A stretch of DNA of 64,000 bases from Opitutaceae bacterium (GTDB lineage: Bacteria; Verrucomicrobiota; Verrucomicrobiia; Opitutales; Opitutaceae), in assembly GCA_016794785.1 (NCBI GenBank), contig JAEUHC010000027.1, positions 310,001 through 374,000 of the forward strand. The letters are read 5' to 3'. The notes under the pieces were generated by a model. It made no database searches. It was not told where the DNA came from and saw only the letters and a list, made by a program, of their open reading frames with translations. Position 1 is the first letter of the stretch; each line of letters opens with the position of its first letter. Below, piece by piece: positions 28,401 to 34,987 of this stretch. The translations under genes and the position numbers were made by a program.

Positions 28401-28518
28401 TCGGCTGGATGTCGCGCACAAAGTCGACCCGCGTTTCGGCGGCCGCGAGCGAGACTGCGGAAGCGAGGACCAGCAGGGCGAGCCGCGGGCGCGCGGCGCG
28501 GCGGGCGGGGTGAATCAT
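25474..28518 (-). CDS. PSD1 and planctomycete cytochrome C domain protein (DUF1549/DUF1553)
   Basis: A 1014-residue exported protein. Signal peptide to about residue 27; PSCyt1 haem domain with CYDCH at 45-49 and candidate Met ligand in DEVMPQKGD; DUF1549 (about 150-360, including AQCHNHKYDPFSQRDYYRLFAYFNS); a central concanavalin-like region (about 430-640); DUF1553 (about 690-990, with VNRWWQEFFGHGLVRTPEDFG). It is paired with the DUF1501 gene. In PVC genomes these genes are numerous and often near sulfatases and glycan utilisation genes; one sulfatase is directly upstream here. The reaction is unknown. Confidence 0.93.
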   Translation of the reverse strand: MIHPARRAARPRLALLVLASAVSLAAAETRVDFVRDIQPILAGRCYDCHGLEEPKARLHLTTGAHARAGGRSGLPALVPGEPDKSELFLRVVSPHEDEVMPQKGDRLKPAEIALLRRWIEEGAVWPDNLRHWAYVKPVRPAVPASAPRAPGIRNPIDAFVFARLAQEGLAPSPPADRARWLRRVSLDLIGLPPTPGEVAAFLADAAPGDQPFEHVVDRLLASPHYGERWARPWLDLARYADSHGFQRDDLRDLWPYRDWVVRAMNADLPFDRFTIMQLAGDLLPEADPERNPDPLIATGFHRAAPTNVEAGTDQEEGRVNQVFDRVNTTATVWLGSTLECAQCHNHKYDPFSQRDYYRLFAYFNSTERETEFASAKALATLKFTGPYLTLPVPADDTKRDTLAARLREIDREIAVVAERLRGTAAELEAEAQARLATSAQIHPLDLATFESTGGSAHRLLADKSVLLDDEDAPERDTYTLTVRTPLTGISGFKLEALSDPALPGGGPGRAAAPRPNFVLNNLRVALVRADGTTEPIKLVRAEASFSQARYAVASLLKPNTKPTEGWAISPQFGRDHWATFATERPLGSADGATFVFTLEQNNGGSRTIGRLRLSALTGAAQGPALPAAVAAALRTPAPARTADQQRVLADHWLAQDPVGAKLRDTRLALSRELDAIAGPRTLVMRELREPRPTHVLNRGNFLDPGERVTPGTPEILPGALAGGTRLDLARWLVSADNPLVARVTVNRWWQEFFGHGLVRTPEDFGIKGEAPTHPALLDWLAVDFIEGGWSMKRIHRLITLSATYRQSSRVTPALLERDDQNRLLARGPRFRLEAEAVRDNALAVAGLLNPKIGGPPVRPHQPAGLWDSKIGGDRVSYEVSTGADALRRGLYTVWKRASPYPSFMNFDATARTACTVRRSRSNTPLQALTLLNDPVYVEAAAALAQRVHREQPDATDEARLRHAFRLCVAREPASIELAALHRLLAQQRGARDDATAWRAVASALLNLDETITKN

Positions 28519-28572
28519 GCGGTCAAGTTAGCGCCCGACCGTGCGGCGTCACGTCCGCATTTTGGGGCGCCG

Positions 28573-30171
28573 CTATGGTTGCTTGGATTTACGCTTGGCC
28601 TTGGCGGCGGGCGGCGCCGCTTCGGCCGGCCCCGTGTAGTCGGCGCTCGCGGACATTGCCCAGGCGAGGTCGGCCTTGACGCGGGGCGAGGCGAGGAGCG
28701 GATCGCCGAAGCGCTGGGCGTAGCCGGACAGCGCGTTGGCGAGGCGGCGCACGGTCGCGCGGTGCGCGGGCGAGGCGACGAGGTTGGTGAGTTCGTCGGG
28801 ATCGTTCGCGAGGTCGAAGAGGCTCGGGCCGGCGCCAGGCGCGACGATGAACTTGTAGTCACGGGCAAAGGTGCCGAGCCAGCCGGCGCCTTCGGCGGTG
28901 GCTTCGCCGGCTTCCGCGGCAGCTGCGCGCCGGGGTCCGCCGCCGATGCGGATAAACGAGAGGTCGGTCCAATCCGCCGGGGCGCGCCCGGTGCGGAAGA
29001 GCGCGGAGGCGTCGCGGCCCTCGTCACCCGGCGGGTTGGCGATGCCCATGAGCGCGAGGATCGTCGGCTTGAAGTCCACGTTGCCCAGCGCCTGGCGCAC
29101 GACTGTGCCGGGCGGAACGACCCCCGGCGCGTGCAGCAGAAACGGGATGCGCGAGGAGGCCTCCATCGGCACGCCCTTGTTGTCGCGACCATGCTCGCCG
29201 CAGAGGTCACCATGATCGGAGGTGAAGACGATGAAGGTGCGCCCGAGCACGCCCGACTCGCGCAGCGCGGCTAGGATGCGGCCAACATTGTCGTCGAGGC
29301 ATTTCACCATGCCGAAGTAGAGCGCCATCTGGTTTTGGTTGAAGACGCCCGCGAGGGTCGCGGCGTAGGCGGGGAGATTCTTGCCCGGCGACTGTGCGGA
29401 CTTGGGCTGCTTGAAATCGAGATGGCGGAACATCGTGTCGTAGGGCGCGCGCACGGTGTTGGGCCCGTGCGGATCGGGGAAACTCACCTGCCAGCAAAAC
29501 GGCGCGTCCTTGTGCCGTCGGATGAAATCGATCGTGCGGTCGGCGAGGAAATCGGTCGTGAAGGTCTTGGCGTCAGCCCCGTCGAGCGCGTAGCTCGGCA
29601 CGCCCCGCGCATCCACCGGCCCGACACGCGGACCGTTTTCGTCCTCGATCAGTTTCTTGTAATGGCCGCGGTTGAACATGTAGCGGTTTTCCTCCCAGCC
29701 AAACTTGCGCGCGGGGGCGAAACCGGGGCGGGCGTCGCCGTCGAGGTGCCACTTGCCGGCGTAGCCGGTCGCGTAGCCCTGGCGGCGCAGCACCTCGGCA
29801 AACGTCACCATGTCATCGCGCAAGGGGAGGTCGTTCTGAATCGCACCGGTATTCTGCGGATAGCGGCCGGTCATGAGCGCGGCGCGCGACGGTGTGCACA
29901 CCGGGGACGTCGCATAGAAGCGGTCCGCGATCGCGCCGTGTTTGGCGATCCAGTCGATATTGGGAGTGTCGACCTTCACGCCGTCGCCCCAGATGTAGGC
30001 CTGCTCGGGCGGGAGCAGGGCGCGGTAGGCGCCGAGCGTGCGAAAATTATGCTCGTCGGTCTGGATAACGAGGAGGTTGGGCCGGGTGGCAGCCGGAGCC
30101 GCGGCCGCGAGCATCGCTGGCAGCGCGATGGTGAACGACGCAAGCAGGGCGGAAAAACGAAGGAGGGGCAT
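28573..30171 (-). CDS. secreted sulfatase (S1 family)
   Basis: A 532-residue type I sulfatase with signal peptide (MPLLRFSALLASFTIALPAMLAA). The metal-binding QTDEHNFRTLG and active-site CTPSRAALMTGR (Cys92, converted to formylglycine) are both intact, and the second metal site is FTSDHGDLCGEHG. The C-terminus is Lys-rich (KAKRKSKQP). It is not a close copy of the sulfatase at 10529-11935; the core motifs differ. It sits 3 bp after the glucose-dehydrogenase-like cytochrome gene and upstream of PSD1, so it belongs to that operon. Confidence 0.93.
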   Translation of the reverse strand: MPLLRFSALLASFTIALPAMLAAAAPAATRPNLLVIQTDEHNFRTLGAYRALLPPEQAYIWGDGVKVDTPNIDWIAKHGAIADRFYATSPVCTPSRAALMTGRYPQNTGAIQNDLPLRDDMVTFAEVLRRQGYATGYAGKWHLDGDARPGFAPARKFGWEENRYMFNRGHYKKLIEDENGPRVGPVDARGVPSYALDGADAKTFTTDFLADRTIDFIRRHKDAPFCWQVSFPDPHGPNTVRAPYDTMFRHLDFKQPKSAQSPGKNLPAYAATLAGVFNQNQMALYFGMVKCLDDNVGRILAALRESGVLGRTFIVFTSDHGDLCGEHGRDNKGVPMEASSRIPFLLHAPGVVPPGTVVRQALGNVDFKPTILALMGIANPPGDEGRDASALFRTGRAPADWTDLSFIRIGGGPRRAAAAEAGEATAEGAGWLGTFARDYKFIVAPGAGPSLFDLANDPDELTNLVASPAHRATVRRLANALSGYAQRFGDPLLASPRVKADLAWAMSASADYTGPAEAAPPAAKAKRKSKQP

Positions 30172-30174
30172 GGG

Positions 30175-33087
30175 TTATTTCAGGACGGTGAGAAATGCGA
30201 TCAGATCGGCGGCCTCGGCCGCGGTGAAGTTTTGCAAAAGCCCCTCGGGCATCATCGAGGTGCGCGTGGCGCTCACCTTGCCCACTTGGTTGGCGGGGAT
30301 GCGTTCGGTGGCGCCGCCCGCGACCTTCAGGGTGAGCGCGTCGCCATCGCGCGCGACCACGAAGCCGGATTTCACGCCGCCGCCCTTCAGCTCGATGGTC
30401 GCGAGCTGCCACGCGGGATCGACGAGGGCATTGGGCGCGACGATATGTTCGAGCAGGGCGGCGCGATCGTATTTCGCGCCGATGCGCGAGAGGTCGGGGC
30501 CGAAGTCGATCCCCGCACCATCAGCGCGGTGACACGCGATGCACGCGGTCGCGAACACCGCGCGGCCGCGCGCCGTGTCGCCGCTGAGCGCGAGGATCTT
30601 TTCAGGTTTGAAATTCGCGCCGAGCACCTGGCGGCGCTGCGCATCAGGCAGGAAACGCTCGAAAAGATCGCGGCGGACCGGATCGGCGAGCGCGCTGCCC
30701 TGCGCGATCGCCTCGGCGCGGACAGGAGCGGGCAGGCGCCGATCCAGTAGTTCGAGGACAATGCTCAGTGCGCCGCTGCCGGTGGCGAGCAGGGGCGTGA
30801 GCGCGGCCGTGTCGCCACGGCGGAGAGCACGGAGGTGCTCGCGCTCGGCGTCGCGCTGGGCTTTGGCGGCGGGGGCGATGTCGTCATTGTTGGGATTCAT
30901 CCCGGCGATCCAGTCGCGCACCAACATGAGCCCGCGCTCATCGACGAGACGGCTGCCAAGGTAAGGCATGTGGCCGCGGCCTTCCGTGGCGATGCGGTAG
31001 AGGAGCACGCTGCGCGCGGGGTCGCCGGGGGCGATCACACGGGCATCGGGCAGGCCGAGGTCGCCTTGCACGGGTTTGGCGCCGAGGAGGCTGGAATCTT
31101 TGAGCACCGCGTCGACGTTGAGCCAGAGCGGGGCGGAGCCGCCGCCGTTGTGGCGGTGACAGGCGGAACAGTTGGCGTGGAGGTAGGAGCGGGCGCGCGT
31201 TTCGAGCGTGCCGGCGTCGCCGTGCGGATCGGCCATGCGGGGCTCGGGGCGGCCGAGGCCCAGCGCGTGAAACGTGTCGAGCTGGCGCCCGGGGCTCGCG
31301 GCGGTGGGGCGGTCCAGTTGGAGGGCGTTGAAACCCGGCGTGTAGTTGGTGGTGAGGTTGTGGCAGCGCAGGCACTCGGCGCGGCTGTGGAAACGCCACG
31401 TTTGCCTGAGCGTGCCGCCCGGCGCGGCGGTGTCTTTGATGTCGAAGGTCGCTTCGTCGCCGCGCGTGGGCACGAGGTCGGCGTCGGTCTGCGCGTCGTT
31501 CCAGCGGTAGCTGTAGGCGCCCCACTGCTGCGTCTGCGCATCGTAATGCATGAGCTGCGTCTCGATGCGGCGGCGGGTGGCGGGCTTGCCGCGCTCGAAC
31601 TCCAGGGTGTAAGTCTTGGCGAGCACGGCGTTGTCGGGATAAACCCAGCGGCCGGCGGGCATGACGCCGAGCTGGCGCGCGGCGAAGGTAATCTTGCCGT
31701 CGCCGGGAAACGCGACCCAGCGCTCCGCGGTCGCGTGGTCGGCGAAGCGCGGGGCGTTGATTTCGTAGGGCACGACGCCAGGCGCGGGCCGCTGACGCGG
31801 TGTGTCGGCAAACAGCCCCGTCTCGCTCAGGCGGCGGGGAAATTTGGAGGGAGCGCCCGCGGCGGGATTGCGCGCGAAACGCCAGAGCCCGCCGGCAGCG
31901 TAATCGCAGATGAGGATTTCGCCGTCGGACTGCACGCCGAAGCCCACGGGTGACAGCGGAGTGCGGCACAGTTCGCGCAGCTCCGTCACGCGGTCGCCGT
32001 CGGCGCGGAGAGACCAGAAGACGCCCGTCTGCCAGTCGCCGTAAAGATAGGCGCCGCGCAGCTCGGGCAGTGCCTTGCCATGATAAAATTCCCCGCCGGT
32101 GATGCTCGCGGCCTCTTCGTGCGAATGGATCGCGAGCGGCGGCAGAATGGGCGAGGGGCCGATGAGGCGGTCCGGCCGCACGTCCTGTTTCCCGCCCTCC
32201 GTGAGGCTCCAGCCATAGTTTCCGCCGCGTTTCACGCGATAGATCATTTCCCAGAGCTGCCAGCCGACATCGCCGGTGTAGAGCTCGCCGGACTTGGGAT
32301 CGAAGGCGATGCGCCACGGGTTGCGCAGGCCGTAGGCCCAGACTTCGCCGCGGGCCTTGGGCACGCCGACGAACGGGTTGTCGCGGGGAATCGCATACGC
32401 GAGACCCGGCTCGGCGCGATCGACGTCGATGCGCATCACGCTGCCGAGCAAATCGGAGATGTCCTGCCCGGTGACGAATAGATCCGGCGGCTCGGCCGGG
32501 CCGGCGTCGCCCGCGCCGAAGTAGAGCATGCCATCGGGCCCGAAGCGGAGGTTGCCGCCATTGTGCCCGCCTTGCAGCCACGTGATGAGCACGGTGCCGC
32601 TTGCATGATCGAGGCGCGGAATGGGATCGGCGGTGACCTTGAACCGGATGATGCGCGTGCCGTTTTCGTTGTTCCTGACGCCGGGCTTCTTCACCAAGGC
32701 GAGCACGTAGGCGAAGCGGTTCTCAGCGAAGCGCGGATGAAACGTGAGGGCGTAGGCATCAGTGAGCTCGCGATCGAATCTGGCCACGTCGCCAAACAGA
32801 TCAGTCTCGGAGGCGTTTTCATCCCCGGCCCGGAAGGAGCGCAGTTTGCCGCCGAGCTCGACGACGACGAGGCGGTCGGTGCCGGGGAGCGGCGCGACCT
32901 CGATTGGCTGTGCAAAGGTGAGGTTGGGAAAGGCGCGCTCGACCCGAAACGGCGGCGGTGCCTCGGGCGTGCCGCGGATGGCGGAGGTGTTCCACGGGGC
33001 GCGAGCCGCGGGAATTTCGGCCGCGGGCAACGGGGCGGCGAGGAGGAGCAGCAGGGCGAGGAGGCGGGGAGGGCGGAGTAACTTCAC
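30175..33087 (-). CDS. glucose/sorbosone-dehydrogenase-like propeller with three CxxCH sites
   Basis: A 970-residue exported protein: signal peptide (MKLLRPPRLLALLLLLAAPLPA), a soluble-glucose-dehydrogenase-type propeller (about 40-420; HNGGNLRFGPDGMLYFGAGDAG and YGLRNPWRIAFDP are typical), then a long region with three CxxCH motifs: CLRCH (572-576), CSACH (640-644) and a C-terminal cytochrome c with CIACH (849-853) followed by MMPEGLLQNF as likely Met ligand. The propeller suggests sugar oxidation with electron delivery through the haems, but the PQQ site was not checked residue by residue. First gene of an operon with sulfatase, PSD1, DUF1501 and TlpA-like genes. Confidence 0.88.
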   Translation of the reverse strand: MKLLRPPRLLALLLLLAAPLPAAEIPAARAPWNTSAIRGTPEAPPPFRVERAFPNLTFAQPIEVAPLPGTDRLVVVELGGKLRSFRAGDENASETDLFGDVARFDRELTDAYALTFHPRFAENRFAYVLALVKKPGVRNNENGTRIIRFKVTADPIPRLDHASGTVLITWLQGGHNGGNLRFGPDGMLYFGAGDAGPAEPPDLFVTGQDISDLLGSVMRIDVDRAEPGLAYAIPRDNPFVGVPKARGEVWAYGLRNPWRIAFDPKSGELYTGDVGWQLWEMIYRVKRGGNYGWSLTEGGKQDVRPDRLIGPSPILPPLAIHSHEEAASITGGEFYHGKALPELRGAYLYGDWQTGVFWSLRADGDRVTELRELCRTPLSPVGFGVQSDGEILICDYAAGGLWRFARNPAAGAPSKFPRRLSETGLFADTPRQRPAPGVVPYEINAPRFADHATAERWVAFPGDGKITFAARQLGVMPAGRWVYPDNAVLAKTYTLEFERGKPATRRRIETQLMHYDAQTQQWGAYSYRWNDAQTDADLVPTRGDEATFDIKDTAAPGGTLRQTWRFHSRAECLRCHNLTTNYTPGFNALQLDRPTAASPGRQLDTFHALGLGRPEPRMADPHGDAGTLETRARSYLHANCSACHRHNGGGSAPLWLNVDAVLKDSSLLGAKPVQGDLGLPDARVIAPGDPARSVLLYRIATEGRGHMPYLGSRLVDERGLMLVRDWIAGMNPNNDDIAPAAKAQRDAEREHLRALRRGDTAALTPLLATGSGALSIVLELLDRRLPAPVRAEAIAQGSALADPVRRDLFERFLPDAQRRQVLGANFKPEKILALSGDTARGRAVFATACIACHRADGAGIDFGPDLSRIGAKYDRAALLEHIVAPNALVDPAWQLATIELKGGGVKSGFVVARDGDALTLKVAGGATERIPANQVGKVSATRTSMMPEGLLQNFTAAEAADLIAFLTVLK

Positions 33088-33155
33088 GCAAGCCGAGGTT
33101 CGCGGAGGATCGGGCGCGGCGAAAGCCCGAAAACGCGCGAGTCGCGCGGGGCAGC

Positions 33156-33269
33156 TCAGCCCACGAACTCGAAGTCCAAGTCGGCGAACACGCGGATGCG
33201 GCGGCGCTCGTTGGTGAGGTGGCGCGGCTCGAGCCGCGCCACGATGACTGACGTGTCCACCAGAATCAC
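33156..33269 (-). pseudogene. remnant of a PIN-domain (VapC-like) toxin
   Basis: A 37-codon frame starts at GTG 33269, overlapping the antitoxin stop in a GTGA junction, and ends with TGA at 33156-33158. It encodes ILVDTSVIVARLEP, the first strand and first catalytic Asp of a PIN nuclease, then passes directly to a tail (TNERRRIRVFADLDFEFVG) like the end of a PIN protein. About 90 central residues and the other acidic residues are missing, so an internal deletion is likely and no nuclease activity is expected. Too short for normal gene calling, but the start overlap is diagnostic. Confidence 0.65.
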
Positions 33270-33496
33270 CAGCGTGTCTTTCTCAGCAGCTCCTTGCCGG
33301 AAATGTCGCCGTCCCACGTGCCGGCGCGGGCGCGCAGATGCTCAACGACCGCGTGGCGCGCGACCGGGTCGTCGCGCACGTAGCCGGCGGCGGCATCGCG
33401 CAGGACCGCGGTGGGGTTGGTGTTGGCGGCGCGGGTCTTGGCGCGAAATTTCCGTGCCAGCTCACGCGGCAGGCGGATGGTGAGCATGTCTGTCAT
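33266..33496 (-). CDS. ribbon-helix-helix antitoxin
   Basis: A 76-residue CopG/RHH-type protein starting MTDMLTIRLPRELARKFRAKTRAANTN, with the beta-strand TIRLP and the following two helices. The C-terminus (AGTWDGDISGKELLRKTR) is typical of the VapB-like toxin-binding tail. It is intact, while its toxin partner is reduced to 37 codons. ATG 33487 is an alternative start that keeps the whole RHH fold. It may still autoregulate or repress other sites. Confidence 0.75.
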   Translation of the reverse strand: MTDMLTIRLPRELARKFRAKTRAANTNPTAVLRDAAAGYVRDDPVARHAVVEHLRARAGTWDGDISGKELLRKTRW

Positions 33497-33599
33497 GCGA
33501 TACTTGTAAATCGCGGCCACCTTTGTGGTCGAGCGGCCCGGTAGAATCGCGGAAACGCCAACGCCCCCGTCGCGGCAAACGCGCGCGAGATGTGCCGCG

Positions 33600-34943
33600 C
33601 TACGCTGTCCGCGGCACGATCGCGCCGTGCTTCGTCAGCTCGCGACGGATTTCCGCCAAGCCCACTTGCAGCGGCGTGGTGCCCGCTTTGGCGGCGAGGG
33701 CGGCGGTGACGCCCGCGGCCTGGCCCATCGCCATGCACGAGGCCTGCACGCGGAGGGCTGAGTTGGCGAGGCGGTCGCTGCCGAGGCAGCGGCCCGCGAC
33801 CATCAGGTTCTTGCTGCCCTGCGGGATCAGCGCGCCGCGCGGGATCGTGGGCACGACGCCTTCCTGCAGGTGCTTCGGCACGATGCTCCCATCGACGTGC
33901 AGATCGATCGGGTAGAACGAGTGCGCGATCGCGTCGGCGAAGACGCGGCCGGTCTGGTAGTCCTCCACCTTCACGTTGGTCTCGCCGATGATGCGGTAGG
34001 TCTCGCGCACGCCCGTCTCCGGCTGCAGGCGCTCGACTTTCATGAGCGCGAAGGCCGGCTCCTCCTTGAGAAAACGAATCATGCGCAGCACGGACTGGCG
34101 GCCCGCGACGTTGGCGGCGGTGTGCGTCTCGGAGGTCGAGGAGTCGGCGCCGGAGACGTGCATCGCGTTGTCGCCGCCGTTGCGCAGGAAGCCCGCGATG
34201 TTGCCGCGTGCGTCGGTGAGCTTGATCGCGCCGGATTTCATCGCGGCGACGAGCTTGGCCTGCAGCCGATCCACGTCCACCGCCGCGGGGTCCCAGCCGC
34301 CGAGGCGGTAGATGAGCGTGCCGGGCTGGCGTTCCTTGTCGCGCTGGCAGGTGATTCCGGCGAGCCGCACGACGGAGGCGTTGCCGGTGCAGTCGATGAG
34401 CTGGCGTGCGACGATCTCGACCTCGGTGCCTTTGCCGACGAGCCGCACGCGCCAGCCCGTGGGTGTCGCCGTGACGGCCGTGGGAAACTCGTAGTAGCGG
34501 AGCTGCACGCCCGCCTTTTCGCAGGCTTCCTCCGCGAGCGCCGCGTAGAGGTTGCCGAAAATCCGGACTTGGTGACGCCAATGCTGGCGGCCCGTGGGCT
34601 TGGTAAAGTCCGGCAGATCGTCGCCGTTCATTTCGGCGGTGGCGGTGACGAGTTCCCAACCGATGCCGGCGATGACCTGCTTGCCCCAGGCGTGGAAGAG
34701 ACCGGGAAAATCGACGCCGGCTGTCGTGGTCGTGCCGCCGAGCTGGCTGCCGGACTCGACGAGCATGGTCTTGGCGCCGAGCCGCCCTGCCTGGATCGCC
34801 GCGATTGTGCCGGCGGTGCCGCCGCCGATCACGAGGACGTCGGTTTCGAGTGTGCGGGGCGAGGAGGGCGCGGAGGCGCCGCGGGCGAGCGCGCCCGTGG
34901 CGGAGACGGCGCCGAGGGTGGAGATAAAGGTGCGGCGTTTCAT
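33600..34943 (-). CDS. exported FAD-dependent oxidoreductase
   Basis: A 447-residue flavoprotein of the FAD_oxidored (PF12831) family. A signal of Tat type (KRRTFISTLGAVSATGALARG) precedes the dinucleotide-binding VLVIGGGTAGTIAAIQAG (GGGTAG at 40-45) and QLGGTTTTAG; the C-terminus has VAGRCLGSDRLANSALRVQASCMAMGQAAG, the usual FAD-closing segment. The reading frame runs on upstream as an antisense of the TonB receptor, but ATG 34943 is the sensible start. It follows the TonB-dependent receptor by 44 bp and probably processes the imported ligand in the periplasm. Confidence 0.9.
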   Translation of the reverse strand: MKRRTFISTLGAVSATGALARGASAPSSPRTLETDVLVIGGGTAGTIAAIQAGRLGAKTMLVESGSQLGGTTTTAGVDFPGLFHAWGKQVIAGIGWELVTATAEMNGDDLPDFTKPTGRQHWRHQVRIFGNLYAALAEEACEKAGVQLRYYEFPTAVTATPTGWRVRLVGKGTEVEIVARQLIDCTGNASVVRLAGITCQRDKERQPGTLIYRLGGWDPAAVDVDRLQAKLVAAMKSGAIKLTDARGNIAGFLRNGGDNAMHVSGADSSTSETHTAANVAGRQSVLRMIRFLKEEPAFALMKVERLQPETGVRETYRIIGETNVKVEDYQTGRVFADAIAHSFYPIDLHVDGSIVPKHLQEGVVPTIPRGALIPQGSKNLMVAGRCLGSDRLANSALRVQASCMAMGQAAGVTAALAAKAGTTPLQVGLAEIRRELTKHGAIVPRTA

Positions 34944-34987
34944 AGTGGGGAGTGTGGCCGCGGAGGCGGCGCGTGGCGCGAACAAAA

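Noticed and set aside
26554..29274. 906-codon open frame on the plus strand
   Set aside because: Antisense to PSD1 and the sulfatase, both with intact family motifs.
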